The position numbers and the translations under genes were made by a program. Below are positions 25,736-35,186 of a DNA stretch of 64,000 nucleotides, in pieces. The notes beneath the pieces were generated by a model, which saw only the letters and a program-made list of their open reading frames with translations, searched no databases and was not told the DNA's origin. The stretch is from Verrucomicrobiota bacterium (GTDB lineage: Bacteria; Verrucomicrobiota; Verrucomicrobiia; Opitutales; Intestinicryptomonadaceae), in NCBI GenBank assembly GCA_003343565.1, contig QALA01000027.1:1-64000 (forward strand). The letters run 5' to 3'. Each line of letters opens with the position of its first letter. Positions within the stretch are counted from its first letter, which is position 1.

Positions 25736-26590
25736 ATGAATTCCCAATCGCACTACGTCGTAAATTTCGACCCTTTCGCAATCCGCTTTCCGGAGGGGTT
25801 CTTCCTCGACGGAATCAGGTGGTACGGGCTCTCCTATCTGGCGGGCTTCGCAATCGCCTACATGATGCTGAACTGGTACTCGAAAGCCGGACGCAGCCCG
25901 CTCGACAAGGAGGGAAACTCCGCCCTGATAACCTATCTGCTGTTCGGGGTGGTCATAGGCGGCAGGCTAGGATACATGCTGCTTTACGATCTGCAAAACT
26001 TTCTGGACAATCCGCTGTGCGCATTCCAGATATGGAAGGGCGGCATGGCCAGCCACGGAGGATTCATAGGGGTAATCGCCGCAATCGCGATATTCGGACG
26101 CGTCCGAAAGATTGCGTTTTACAGGCTGTCCGACATCATCGTCACAATATGCGCGCCGGGAATTTTTCTGGGGCGCGTCGCAAACTTCATAAACGGAGAG
26201 CTGTGGGGCAAGGTGTCCGACGTTCCGTGGGCGATGATTTTCCCAAATTCGGCCCCCGCCTCCACGCCGCTCGGACAAATAGCCCCGCGCCACCCGTCGC
26301 AACTCTACGAGGCCGGCCTTGAGGGCCTGTTCCTTTTCGCGTATCTGCAATGGAGATTTTGGCGGACGAAGCCGCCGCGCGGTGAGATTTCCGGAGAATT
26401 TTTGGTTCTATACGGCGCAGTCAGGATATTCTGCGAGATATTCAGGCAGCCGGACGCGGGTGTCGGGCTGATACTCGGCATGAGCAGGGGAACATTCTAC
26501 TCCGCGCTCTCGATGCTCGCAGGTGCGGCGATTATAACCTATGTCCGCATTCGGAACAGGGCGGACAAAGCGGGCGGCGCAGGCAAATAG
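25736..26590 (+). CDS. lgt: Prolipoprotein diacylglyceryl transferase
   Basis: 284-residue inner-membrane enzyme that transfers diacylglycerol from phosphatidylglycerol to the lipobox Cys of prolipoproteins. Residues 25-45 (GIRWYGLSYLAGF) match the first Lgt block, GGRLGYMLLYDL (about residue 78) and MASHGGFIGVIAAI (about residue 103, with the essential His) follow, and ANFINGELWGKVSD near residue 145 is the Lgt signature. RHPSQLYEAGLEG (about residue 184) is also diagnostic. At least six hydrophobic segments are visible. Divergent from the aminotransferase operon. Confidence 0.93.
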   Translation: MNSQSHYVVNFDPFAIRFPEGFFLDGIRWYGLSYLAGFAIAYMMLNWYSKAGRSPLDKEGNSALITYLLFGVVIGGRLGYMLLYDLQNFLDNPLCAFQIWKGGMASHGGFIGVIAAIAIFGRVRKIAFYRLSDIIVTICAPGIFLGRVANFINGELWGKVSDVPWAMIFPNSAPASTPLGQIAPRHPSQLYEAGLEGLFLFAYLQWRFWRTKPPRGEISGEFLVLYGAVRIFCEIFRQPDAGVGLILGMSRGTFYSALSMLAGAAIITYVRIRNRADKAGGAGK

Positions 26591-26760
26591 CGCGAGGTGT
26601 AGCCGAAAAACCGCCGATTACCGGAACTTCAGCCCGGCCGAAAGCCCGCAGTTCGATTAAAAGCTTGCCGCGCGACGAAAACCCGACGAAAAACCCTCCG
26701 CCCGACCGAAAACTTGCCGTTCGGCCGAAAGCCTATTGCCCCCAACGGCAAACCCGCCGT

Positions 26761-27270
26761 TCAGACTTCCGCCATGACAATTTCCGCGGTAAACCAAAAG
26801 GCCATCATCACGACCAGCAGAAACTTCACCAGCGACGAGGCCAATGCCCCCACAAACGTTCCCACTCCGGCCTTCGCCGCCTGGCGGGCCGACGCCCCGC
26901 CCATATATTCAAACGCAAACGCAAATAGAACCGGAGCCGCAAAAATCCACACCATCGGCGGCGGAAGAAAAATTCCGACGGCAACCCCGACAAACGCGCC
27001 GAACGCGCCCCATTTTGTCGCGCCGAATTTCTTGGCGCCGTACCACGTCATGATAAAATCCAGCAGCTGCGCCAGCACGCTCAACACGGCCGCAACCGCG
27101 ACGAACGCCCACGACAGCGGCGATTCCGGAACGAAAACTTTAAACAGCACAAGGGCCGCAGCGGCCAATACCACGCCGGGAATCACCGGCAAAAAACAGC
27201 CCGCAGCCCCGACGAGAAACGCCAAATAAACCAGCGCAACTCCCGAAAACGTATATATTTGACTTTCCAT
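26761..27270 (-). CDS. DUF456 family membrane protein
   Basis: 169-residue integral membrane protein with about four hydrophobic segments: residues 5-25, 30-45, 50-80 and 130-165. The family motif GAAGCFLPVIPGVVLAAA (residues 21-38) and the segment WYGAKKFGATKWGAFGAFVG match DUF456, whose function is unknown. The start at 27270 is chosen because it gives a normal family N-terminus; the frame is open for 13 more codons upstream but only with a TTG start. Divergent from the hypothetical gene at 27335. Confidence 0.8.
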   Translation of the reverse strand: MESQIYTFSGVALVYLAFLVGAAGCFLPVIPGVVLAAAALVLFKVFVPESPLSWAFVAVAAVLSVLAQLLDFIMTWYGAKKFGATKWGAFGAFVGVAVGIFLPPPMVWIFAAPVLFAFAFEYMGGASARQAAKAGVGTFVGALASSLVKFLLVVMMAFWFTAEIVMAEV

Positions 27271-27334
27271 TTTTTTATGTTTTGAACTTTTACCGCATTT
27301 GAGTTTCAATCACAATAAATAATTTACCCTGTAT

Positions 27335-27865
27335 ATGGAATACGGCGACGATAAAAAACTTCTGGAACTGCTTCAAAAGGAAAAATTTTTGGCATTCTTC
27401 GACTTCTGCAAGACGGGCGACGACGGCGCAAGCGAAATCGACGGCCTTTGCAAAGTCGCCGAGCCCGCCGAAAAGTCCTTTGCCGAATACCTGAGCCTGA
27501 CATTCATATTCGACACTCCGAGCGAGGGTAAAGTTGCGCTCGCAAAGCGCATAATGGCAAATTTCACCACGGCCTCTTTCAAGAGGGTGATTCCGTCCGT
27601 GCGCGCGATAACCAGCGTGCCATGCTCCATGCGCGCCGCCGAAAACTACGTCCACCAAATCGACGTGATTTTCGAGGGCGTCATAACGGCCGACGTCAAG
27701 GAGCTGATAAAGCAGATGGTGTTCGTCGTCAGGAACACGGGCGGATTGGATACGGAAGTCCCGCAGTGGTGGGAGGACGAAGGCGACTCCGCCCCGAAAC
27801 AGACGGAGGCGGAACGCTCGAATTGGGCCGCGAGAATCGCCGCGTATCTGCGCCTGAAAATTTAG
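27335..27865 (+). CDS. Hypothetical protein, 176 residues
   Basis: Soluble, acidic protein with no signal peptide or membrane segment. It begins MEYGDDKKLLELLQKEKFLAFFDF and looks mainly alpha-helical, with the central segment VALAKRIMANFTTASFKRVI and a C-terminal Trp pair PQWWEDE. I do not recognise a family. It is preceded by A/T-rich DNA but no strong ribosome binding site. Codon use is like that of neighbouring genes, so it is probably real. Confidence 0.65.
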   Translation: MEYGDDKKLLELLQKEKFLAFFDFCKTGDDGASEIDGLCKVAEPAEKSFAEYLSLTFIFDTPSEGKVALAKRIMANFTTASFKRVIPSVRAITSVPCSMRAAENYVHQIDVIFEGVITADVKELIKQMVFVVRNTGGLDTEVPQWWEDEGDSAPKQTEAERSNWAARIAAYLRLKI

Positions 27866-28107
27866 GCTTTCGCGCAAGGCGCGCAAACGCGAAAGGCGGG
27901 GCACATCAAGGCGGGCGCATCGACGCGTCCGCGCCCTAAACGAAATTCCCCTTTCGAAACTCCGCTTTCGAAACGCGGAAAAAATGCGAAAAAAAACAAC
28001 AAAACGCCTTCCGCAAAACGCCCAAGCCGCCGTTTTGTCCGGGCGCGCTCGAAAAAGCTTGACGCCCGAACCAAAAAATGGAAAGTGTATATCTTTATTT
28101 AGAAAAA

Positions 28108-28181
28108 GCGGGCATAGTTTAGTGGTAAAACCCTAGTCTTCCAAACTAGTGATGTCAGTTCGATTCTGTCTGCCCGCACCA
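28108..28181 (+). tRNA. tRNA-Gly (anticodon TCC)
   Basis: Complete cloverleaf of 74 bases. The acceptor stem GCGGGCA (28108-28114) pairs with TGCCCGC (28171-28177), followed by discriminator A and an encoded CCA. The anticodon stem CTAGT/ACTAG holds the loop CTTCCAA, giving anticodon TCC. The T arm contains GTTCGATTC. It lies 24 bases before hisG on the same strand. Confidence 0.97.
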
Positions 28182-28205
28182 AAAAATTTCAACAAGTTTT
28201 CCACT

Positions 28206-29084
28206 GTGAGCAATCCCCTTATAATGTTCGGCCTGCCCAAGGGCAGCTTGGAAGAGTCCACAATAGCCCTCTTTGCAAAGGCGGGTTGGAGAATATCCAA
28301 GAGTTCGCGCTCGTACAAGCCCTCCATCGACGATCCGGAACTCGACGGGCGCTTCGTCCGCGCGCAGGAAATAAGCAGATATGTCGAACAGGGGTTCTTC
28401 GACTGCGGGCTTACCGGATACGACTGGATCATAGAAAACGACAGCGATGTCGTGGAAGTATGCGACCTGATTTACAGCAAGGCAACCGCCCTGAAATCCC
28501 GCTGGGTGCTGTGCGTGAAGGAGGATTCGCCGATAAAGTCCGTAAAGGACCTCGAAGGCAAGAGAATCGCGACGGAACTCGTCAATGTCACGAGAAAGTA
28601 TCTGGCCGACAAGGGGGTGAACGCGCAGGTGGAATTTTCGTGGGGGGCGACGGAAGTGAAGGTCCCCGACCTCGTCGACGCGATTGCGGACATAACCGAA
28701 ACGGGCTCCTCCCTGCGCGCGAACAACCTGCGCATAGTTGAGACCATGCTCTACACCAACACGAAGCTCATAGCGAACAAAAAGGCGTGGGAAATCCCGG
28801 AAAAGCGCGCGAAAATCGAGTCTATCGCGATGCTTTTGCAGGCCGCGCTCGATGCGGGAAGCAAGGTCGGGCTAAAGATGAATCTCCCGAAGGACCGCCT
28901 CCAAAAGGTGATATCCGAACTTCCGGCATTGCGCAAGCCGACGGTCTCGCAGCTGTCGGATCCCGCGTGGGTGGCGGTGGAAACCATCGTCGACGAAAAG
29001 ACCGTGCGCGAGATTGTCCCGACTCTCAAGGCGAACATGGCCGAAGGCATAGTCGAGTACCCGTTGAACAAGGTTATCGCGTAG
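28206..29084 (+). CDS. hisG: ATP phosphoribosyltransferase, long form
   Basis: 292-residue first enzyme of histidine synthesis (ATP plus PRPP to phosphoribosyl-ATP). [13 protein letters not shown] at residues 7-19 is the N-terminal motif, then [11 protein letters not shown] (about residue 70) and [19 protein letters not shown] (about residue 165), the PRPP-binding loop. The C-terminal 75 residues are the regulatory ACT-like domain of the long, HisZ-independent form. The GTG at 28206 is preferred: any earlier in-frame start lies inside the tRNA, and the ATG at 28224 would remove the first strand. No other his gene is nearby. Confidence 0.92.
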   Translation: MSNPLIMFGLPKGSLEESTIALFAKAGWRISKSSRSYKPSIDDPELDGRFVRAQEISRYVEQGFFDCGLTGYDWIIENDSDVVEVCDLIYSKATALKSRWVLCVKEDSPIKSVKDLEGKRIATELVNVTRKYLADKGVNAQVEFSWGATEVKVPDLVDAIADITETGSSLRANNLRIVETMLYTNTKLIANKKAWEIPEKRAKIESIAMLLQAALDAGSKVGLKMNLPKDRLQKVISELPALRKPTVSQLSDPAWVAVETIVDEKTVREIVPTLKANMAEGIVEYPLNKVIA

Positions 29085-29150
29085 GCTGCGTTTGCGGTTG
29101 CGATTCAATCCTGAATTTCTCCGCCTATTTTTTTCGTTTATTTTTTTCCG

Positions 29151-29184
29151 AAAAGCGCCCCTTAAAAAAGGGCGCGTTTTTTTG
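29151..29184 (+). terminator. Terminator after hisG
   Basis: Stem GCGCCC (29155-29160) and GGGCGC (29170-29175) with an A-rich loop, flanked by AAAA before and a run of Ts after. It is about 70 bases past the stop codon. Confidence 0.75.
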
Positions 29185-29961
29185 CCGCAGACAACAGACC
29201 CGGCCATTTGCGCGCAAAATGAGGCGGCAATTCCGGGGGACATTCTCCGCCGCCATACTGCCGCCGACTTGCGCCGCCCGCAGCGATTGCAACTGCAAAT
29301 TCCGCTAAACCGCCGCTTCGACCGCAATTTCGACCGCAGTTAAACGCCGCCCATACAAGCGCGCGCACCGTTTAAACCGCTTTGCCGCGCCGAAAATTGC
29401 GCCTCAAGCATTCCTATCTGCCGTCCGACTGCCGCAAAAACGGCATTTTGCGGAAAAAATATCCGTTAAAAATCCCGCGCATTTTACTTCGCATATTTTA
29501 TTCGCGATCCTGCGGCCGACAATTTGGGAAATCCGCCGCGCATAATTCGGTAGCGAAAAACCGATTCCCCCCCCATCGCCGCGCATTGACAAAAGCGGCA
29601 GATATGTAAAACCGCGCCTTCTGTTCCAATCGCCGCGCCTTCCGTTCCAAATAAAACCTCCCGCATTTTTAACAAAATGCCGGACAATCGGGCGAAACTT
29701 TCCGCACTGCATACAAGGCGGCGGTTTGAGTTTCCTCCCGCCAACGGGGTTCCGGAATGGCGCAAATCTGCGCCGGCTGCATAGATAATAATGCGGATCG
29801 GGAACGAAAAAATGCGAAAGAGTAAAAAAGTGCAAATGATAATGGGATATGGAAAAACATCAAAGAATAGGGGTATTTGTACCAAAGAAATAATTTGACA
29901 ATACGCCTCCGCATTTTTACTCAAATTATTATCAATCCAACCCTAACTAATTTCGCCTCAA
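29185..29961. other. Gene-free spacer
   Basis: No supported gene in about 780 bases. Small echoes occur (TTCGACCGCA twice near 29318; CGCGCCTTCYGTTCCAA twice near 29611-29650). A TTGACA at 29895-29900 may be the -35 box for the following gene, but no good -10 box sits at the right distance. Confidence 0.4.
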
Positions 29962-31383
29962 ATGAAAAAAGCCGTATTTTTACCTTTCATTCTCGCCTTC
30001 TGCCTGCAAGCCGGCGCCGCCGAATACACCCTCACCTCAACCGACAGCACGGGACAAGGGGTATTCAAGGGATTTTCCAGCGACAATTTTACCGCCTCCC
30101 CCGATCTTCCCGCCGAAGGCATAACCTCCGAAGACAGCGTAATAATAGAAGGTTATTACGATATTCAGGCAGGTACTATCAACGTGGAGAATTTCACCTT
30201 TATAAGCAGCGGCGCATATGGAAACGGACTCTCCTTTAGCGGAGGCGCAAACATTCCCGTCATACGCGCAAAAAACATAAGTTTTCGTTTGAGAAATGAC
30301 TCCACCCAGCCCAATTTTATAAACATCAACAACGCAAACGTCACATTCGCCGGCTCCATGAACAATTCCGGCTCAAATTTGTGCCTGCCGCAAAGCGACG
30401 GAATACACACGCCCGGAAACAAGAACGTCTATTTTCAAGCTTTCGACGAAAATACTCCGAGCGTTTCACACCTGAACAACATAATATTCTACTATACGCG
30501 TTCAAATGAGGCCGCGCAGTCGCATTTGTTGCAAGTCGACGCGGGCGCAACTCTAAACGCGTCCTCAATATACAACGGAAGCATACAGGCCGAACACATG
30601 GCGGAGGGCTATGCGACAACCATAAACATCAACGGCGGCGCCCTAAACGCCGCCTCCATACGATATCTCTTTGACAGCGAACTTCAGACTTTCACGATAA
30701 ACCATCTGTCCGGCACGCTCGGCGCGCGCGGCGACATAACTCTCACGAAAAACGGGCTCGCAGGAACCCTCAATTACGCAATCGGCGAAAACGCCATATT
30801 CAACACGAGAGCCGAAAGCGACGCCCACACCATAACGCTGTCCTCGGACGTCGCTCTGTCGAGAAGTTCGGCGGAAGGCGTGGGCGGCTTCACCGTCCGC
30901 GGCGGGGGAACGCTGGCAATCGAATGCGACGTATCGGCCGTCAACGGAACGGTGAACGTGGAGGACTCCTCCTCGCTGAGGCTCGACTCGTGGCTTGCCG
31001 ACGCGCAAAAGGTGTCGATAGGGGCCGGCTCGAAGGTTGAGGTTTCCTCGGAAATTTCTCTCGGCGAAAATTCGCACATAGTTCTCGGAGTAAATTCCGC
31101 CGAAGACTTTGCAAAACTGGTCGGCGCAATATCCGATTCCGAGAATATCGGGACGCTGGAATTTGCGTTCGGCGGAACGGCGGGCGACGTATTTTCGATA
31201 GCCTATACGGATTTAATTTCCGACTCCTCGCTCGACTGGAATAATTTTAACATAATTTCAAACGTCGATTACCTGCTTGGCGCGGACTCCATTGCGTTTA
31301 ACGTTCCGGAGTCGGCCTACTGCGCGGCGTTGCTGGGGCTGGCGGCCGCCGCCCTTGCCGCACTGCGCAAAAAAAGGCGTTAG
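29962..31383 (+). CDS. Secreted PEP-CTERM type surface protein
   Basis: 473-residue exported protein. Signal peptide MKKAVFLPFILAFCLQAGAA (residues 1-20), then a Ser/Asn/Gly/Thr-rich passenger with autotransporter-like beta segments (GGALNAASI, VRGGGTLAIE, GTVNVEDSSSLRLDS). The tail VPESAYCAALLGLAAAALAAL followed by RKKRR is the PEP-CTERM sorting signal: Pro-Glu motif, a hydrophobic helix and a basic end. Such proteins are recognised by an exosortase, released from the membrane and often glycosylated or placed in the extracellular matrix. No exosortase is in this window. A second protein with the same tail is at 60167. Confidence 0.82.
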   Translation: MKKAVFLPFILAFCLQAGAAEYTLTSTDSTGQGVFKGFSSDNFTASPDLPAEGITSEDSVIIEGYYDIQAGTINVENFTFISSGAYGNGLSFSGGANIPVIRAKNISFRLRNDSTQPNFININNANVTFAGSMNNSGSNLCLPQSDGIHTPGNKNVYFQAFDENTPSVSHLNNIIFYYTRSNEAAQSHLLQVDAGATLNASSIYNGSIQAEHMAEGYATTININGGALNAASIRYLFDSELQTFTINHLSGTLGARGDITLTKNGLAGTLNYAIGENAIFNTRAESDAHTITLSSDVALSRSSAEGVGGFTVRGGGTLAIECDVSAVNGTVNVEDSSSLRLDSWLADAQKVSIGAGSKVEVSSEISLGENSHIVLGVNSAEDFAKLVGAISDSENIGTLEFAFGGTAGDVFSIAYTDLISDSSLDWNNFNIISNVDYLLGADSIAFNVPESAYCAALLGLAAAALAALRKKRR

Positions 31384-31713
31384 CTCGCCGCTAATCGCAA
31401 AAGTTTCTATTGCCGCGCCCGCGCCGCAGGCGCTCCGGCAAAATCCGATTTTGCAAATGCGCCCGCACGCGGGCGTTCCGGCACATCAGCGTTCCAAAAA
31501 CCGACCCGCAGCGCCAAGCCGCCGAATCCCCCGAAAACGTTTGCCGCCATGCGGGGGGGGAAACGTTCCGCAATCGGAAACGCCAATTAAAAAAATGCGC
31601 AATTTTGACGCAGACGCATAACAAAGGCAACCGCTCCATTGCGCGGCGGAATAAGACAACGGGCAAAAATCCGCCGAATCGCCAGCCGGCGCCGCTCGCG
31701 CATTTCATGGGGA
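31384..31713. other. Gene-free spacer
   Basis: About 330 bases between the PEP-CTERM gene and the inverted-repeat element. I see no gene or clear terminator. Confidence 0.4.
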
Positions 31714-31897
31714 AGCCTGATTTTGGAAAGATGAAGTAGGATTTGGGAAAAGGTTCTTGGGAGGAAGGTTCAAGGACGGTTCAGGGGAGAGGCGTAAAGG
31801 GAGCGCAGTTTATGTTAAACTTGGAATAGGGCGAAAACCTTTCCAAATCTCACTCATTTTTTTTGGTGCCGGCGCAAAAGTTTACAAACTCAAATTC
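31714..31897 (-). repeat. 183-bp interspersed element with inverted ends, copy B
   Basis: Same element as 6153-6335, inverted relative to it. The core inverted pair is ATGAAGTAGGATTTGGGAAA (31731-31750) against TTTCCAAATCTCACTCATTT (31840-31859). The core is 132 bp in both copies, and the centre block (TTATGTTAAACTTGGAAT on the plus strand) corresponds to the centre of copy A. The outer blocks CAAACTCAAATT and GCCTGATTTTG are at the same distances from the core as in copy A. No open frame is shared. Confidence 0.75.
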
Positions 31898-32040
31898 GGC
31901 CGACAAGCCCGCCTCAAAGCCTTTAATTTCCCGTTATTTCCCGCAATTTCCCTTTTTCCAATCTCATCTTCAAGCATCACCATTTCATGGGGAATCGGCA
32001 ATCGAAAATCAACGGAACCCGCCAAACCGGACGCCGCCCG

Positions 32041-33186
32041 TCACTTCGCCGCATAGAACGCTTCCACGCAGTCGCAGACATAATCCACTTCGCCGTCGGA
32101 AATGGACGCGAAAATCGGCAGGCGCAACATAGACTTGGCAGCCTCCTCCGCGACCGGAAGACTGCGGACATCGCACCCCAATTTGCGCGCCATCGGGCAG
32201 AGGTGCAGCGGCGCATAATGCTGGGCGCTCGCAACGCCGCGCCCCTTCAAAAATGCCGAAAGCGATTTCGCCTCGGCCTCCGACCCCGCAATCAAAAAGA
32301 ATATGTGCGCATTGTGTGCGCAATGCGGGGGAATCTTCGGCAGGGAGATTCTGCCGGAAGCCTCAAGGGGGGAAAGCCTTGCAAAATAGCGGTTCCACGC
32401 CGCCACCCTCGGCGCCGTAAGAGCGTCGAGCGCGTCGAGCTGCGCGGACAAAAACGCCGCCGACAGCTCGGAGGGAATGTAGCTGTCGCCTATGTCGACC
32501 CACGTGTATTTGTCGATTTTGCCCTCCACAAACTGAATGCGGTTCGTGCCTTTTTCGCGGACGTAGTACGCGCGTTCGCGCAAATCGGGAGAGTTGACCA
32601 GCAGCGCGCCGCCCTCGCCGCACATGACGTTTTTCGTACCGTGAAAACTGAGCGCGCCAAGCTCACCCATCGAGCCGAGCGCCCTGCCCTTGTAAAATGC
32701 GTTAAACCCCTGCGCGGCGTCCTCCACAACGACGAGTTTCCGCCTTGTCGCAATGTCCAAAATCGCGTCCATCTCGCAGGACACCCCCGCATAGTGAACG
32801 GGAACTATAACCCGCGTGCGCGGCGTGACGAGCTCCTCGATTTTCGTCTCGTCGATATTCAGCGTATCGCGGCGCACATCGCAAAATATCGGCTTGGCCC
32901 CGCGCAGCACAAAGGCGTTGGCGGTGGATACGAACGTGTAGGCGGGCAGGATAACCTCGTCGCCCGGCCGCAGGTCGCACAAGATTGCGGCGATGTCGAG
33001 GGCGGCCGTTCCGGAATTGGCAAGCAGGGCAACCGGCGCGCCGCAGGCGCGTCCGATTTTCGCCTCGCACTCCTTGGTGAAGGCTCCGTCGCCGTGCAAC
33101 GCCCCCGATGCGATAGCGCGGTTTATGTTTTCAAGTTCGCCGCCGACCAGCGATATGCGATTAAATGGCACTTTCATTTGCGACAT
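32041..33186 (-). CDS. wecE: DegT/DnrJ/EryC1 family dTDP-4-amino-4,6-dideoxygalactose transaminase-like protein
   Basis: 381-residue PLP enzyme closely resembling WecE/RffA, which aminates dTDP-4-keto-6-deoxyglucose for surface polysaccharides. Shared blocks run along the protein: PFNRISLVGGELENI at the N-terminus, GDEVILPAYTFVSTANAFVL (start about residue 75), RVIVPVHYAGVSCEMD, VVEDAAQGF, SFHGTKN with the PLP-binding Lys (about residue 184), REKGTNR and DKYTWVDIGDSY. Length agrees with WecE (376). CAGGAAAAG lies 5 bases before the ATG. It stands alone, 10 kb from the main polysaccharide locus, and no dTDP-glucose genes are in the window. Confidence 0.9.
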   Translation of the reverse strand: MSQMKVPFNRISLVGGELENINRAIASGALHGDGAFTKECEAKIGRACGAPVALLANSGTAALDIAAILCDLRPGDEVILPAYTFVSTANAFVLRGAKPIFCDVRRDTLNIDETKIEELVTPRTRVIVPVHYAGVSCEMDAILDIATRRKLVVVEDAAQGFNAFYKGRALGSMGELGALSFHGTKNVMCGEGGALLVNSPDLRERAYYVREKGTNRIQFVEGKIDKYTWVDIGDSYIPSELSAAFLSAQLDALDALTAPRVAAWNRYFARLSPLEASGRISLPKIPPHCAHNAHIFFLIAGSEAEAKSLSAFLKGRGVASAQHYAPLHLCPMARKLGCDVRSLPVAEEAAKSMLRLPIFASISDGEVDYVCDCVEAFYAAK

Positions 33187-33254
33187 TTTTACTTTTCCTG
33201 AAACTTGGCATATTTGGCGGCGTTTTTCAAAGCAAAACCCCTAATTATTTTATG

Positions 33255-33283
33255 TTGACATATAATTTTTGAGTCAATAAAAT
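33255..33283 (+). promoter_or_regulatory. Strong sigma70-type promoter of the ADP-ribosylglycohydrolase-like gene
   Basis: TTGACA (33255-33260), 17-base spacer, TAAAAT (33278-33283). The predicted start leaves a 15-20 nt leader carrying AGAAAGGGTGGG before the ATG at 33306. Confidence 0.7.
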
Positions 33284-33305
33284 TCATAAAAGAAAGGGTG
33301 GGCTT

Positions 33306-34361
33306 ATGTATATAGACATATCGGACAAGTTTTACGGCGCCTGGTGGGGGGCGTTTTTGGGAGACGCGCTCGCAATGCCTACGCACGGATACGGCTCGCA
33401 AAAGATGCTGCAAGCCGACTACGGCACGATAACGGATTTCGTCGCGGCAAAACCCCAACATCCGGAGAGCGTCTTGAACGCGATAACCCCTCCGGAACTT
33501 CCGGCGCAATTCGACTGCATAGGGAGCGCGCGGCGCGAACTCTGGAAGCAGTACGCAATTCACCCGCACCACAATTTTGAAGCGGGCAGAAACACGCTGT
33601 CGCTGTTTCTGTCGCTGCATATGGCGGTGGCGGTGACGGACGGGGGCGCAGACTTCCACTTTGAAGATTGGATGAAGCGCTATCAGGCCGTCATGACGGC
33701 TCCGAACGGCCATCCCGACACGTTCATACCGGCGGTGCACCGCAAATATTTTGAGAATCTTGCGGCCGGAAAAGACGTCAAAAAATTCGGCTGTCCCGAC
33801 GCCCACATCGGGGATATCATGGTGTTTCTGCCGCTCATTTTAGAGGGAATATCCGACCTTCACGCGGCAAAGCGGCGCCTCGCCAAGGCGCTGGCGTACT
33901 TTTGCACCGGCGAAACCGCGCCGAATACGGCCTACTTCGTTTCGGAAATAGTGTCGATGCTCGTTCGCGGAGCCACGCTTGAGGACGTTCTCTATACAAT
34001 CATGACTCCCGACAGGCACTTCAGTCTCGCCTATCCGTACAGGAGGTGGATAAAGAATAAGGAGGAGGAAAGCGCCATAAACATGATGGGGCGTTTTGCG
34101 AAGTTGGAGGAGGCCGTTCCCCTGAGCATATACCTGTCGTTAAAACACGCCGGAGACTTGAAGGGCGCGCTGTTGGTAAACGCCAATATCGGGGGCGAGA
34201 CTTGCGGGCGCGGTGCCCTGATAGGAATGCTCATGGGCGCCCAATGCGGACTGAAAAATATGCCGCAGGAAATGTTGGCCAAACTGAAATACGCCGGGGA
34301 AATACAGGCGCTCTCAAAAGCCGTGCACGACCATGTGATGAAATTCAAATCCGTCGCGTGA
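33306..34361 (+). CDS. ADP-ribosylglycohydrolase / crystallin J1-like protein
   Basis: 351-residue, all-alpha protein of the ADP-ribosylglycohydrolase superfamily. The N-terminal FYGAWWGAFLGDALAMPTH (residues 9-27) aligns with the first family motif, and NANIGGETCGRGALIGMLMGA near residue 290 with the last. Canonical enzymes bind two Mg ions through a TDDT motif and a GDxDT-type motif; here the corresponding places read FEAGRNT and GGETCGRG, so the usual metal ligands are missing. This resembles a poorly characterised subgroup of the family. Activity on ADP-ribosylated substrates is therefore doubtful. Monocistronic with its own promoter. Confidence 0.75.
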   Translation: MYIDISDKFYGAWWGAFLGDALAMPTHGYGSQKMLQADYGTITDFVAAKPQHPESVLNAITPPELPAQFDCIGSARRELWKQYAIHPHHNFEAGRNTLSLFLSLHMAVAVTDGGADFHFEDWMKRYQAVMTAPNGHPDTFIPAVHRKYFENLAAGKDVKKFGCPDAHIGDIMVFLPLILEGISDLHAAKRRLAKALAYFCTGETAPNTAYFVSEIVSMLVRGATLEDVLYTIMTPDRHFSLAYPYRRWIKNKEEESAINMMGRFAKLEEAVPLSIYLSLKHAGDLKGALLVNANIGGETCGRGALIGMLMGAQCGLKNMPQEMLAKLKYAGEIQALSKAVHDHVMKFKSVA

Positions 34362-35186
34362 ATAAATCCGCCGCGCGAACGCAAGGCCGCACACCTTGTC
34401 CCGGCCTCGGCAGTCTGACGATTTTTTTAGAAAATACATTTTGCAATTTTTTTCGGCGGCTAAAAGAAGCGCGCGTTGAAAAACCGCTCCGCAGGCGGTT
34501 TCCCGCCGCCGGGATTTGCAAAGCGCAATCCGGACACGCCGCCAAGCGCATCGCCGGTCGGAATGTTGAACGCAATGTCGAGCGCAACGCCCCGGCGGAT
34601 TTCTCGCGGCTTGCAATACCGCAAAAAATAAGCGCGATAAAAAAATGTTTCACAGGCAACCCCGCGCGGCGCGCAGAGATAAAGCCGCACGCAAGGGCAA
34701 TGCGCATTCACGCTAAAAATTCCGGCGCACCGGAGAAATTCGCGACCGAACAAATTCGCAAGATTCGCAAAATTCGCAAATCGCGCAGAATGCCCCCGTC
34801 CGCTGCGCGCGGTTGGGCGGCAAGCTTTCACGCCCACACAAGAAAGGATATTCCCAACCCCCGACAATAGCGCCAGCCCACAATCCCAGACTTTCACGTT
34901 CCCCCTGCAAAGGGAGATTTCCAAACCTTGTCCCAATTAGGAAAAAGGACGAACAAAAAATATTTTCAAACTCAAATCCGAAGGCGCAGCCGCATATGCC
35001 GCTTTTTTAAATATTCCAAAAATTTTCGCAATCGCCTCCGGCATTCCGTTTTTAAAAACGCGCCTTTCAAACGTCGGATTGCCCGAATTACCCGGATTGC
35101 CCGCCGCGCCTGAAGCGCAAAACAAGGCGACCATTTCGCGGGCTCAAAATGCTTGACTCGGCACATGCGTGTGAGAGTCTGAATGC
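34362..35186. other. Gene-free spacer with a repeat relic
   Basis: About 820 bases without a supported gene. Bases 34907-34980, read on the minus strand, start CGGATTTGAGTTTGAAAAT and include ACAAGGTTTGGAAATC, resembling the left arm of the 183-bp element; the other arm is missing. A TTGACT at 35153-35158 may be the -35 box for the RNase P RNA. Confidence 0.4.

Noticed and set aside
34202..34870. 222-codon plus-strand frame after the ADP-ribosylglycohydrolase-like gene
   Set aside because: It begins inside the preceding gene in another frame and continues as Arg/Ala-rich chance sequence.
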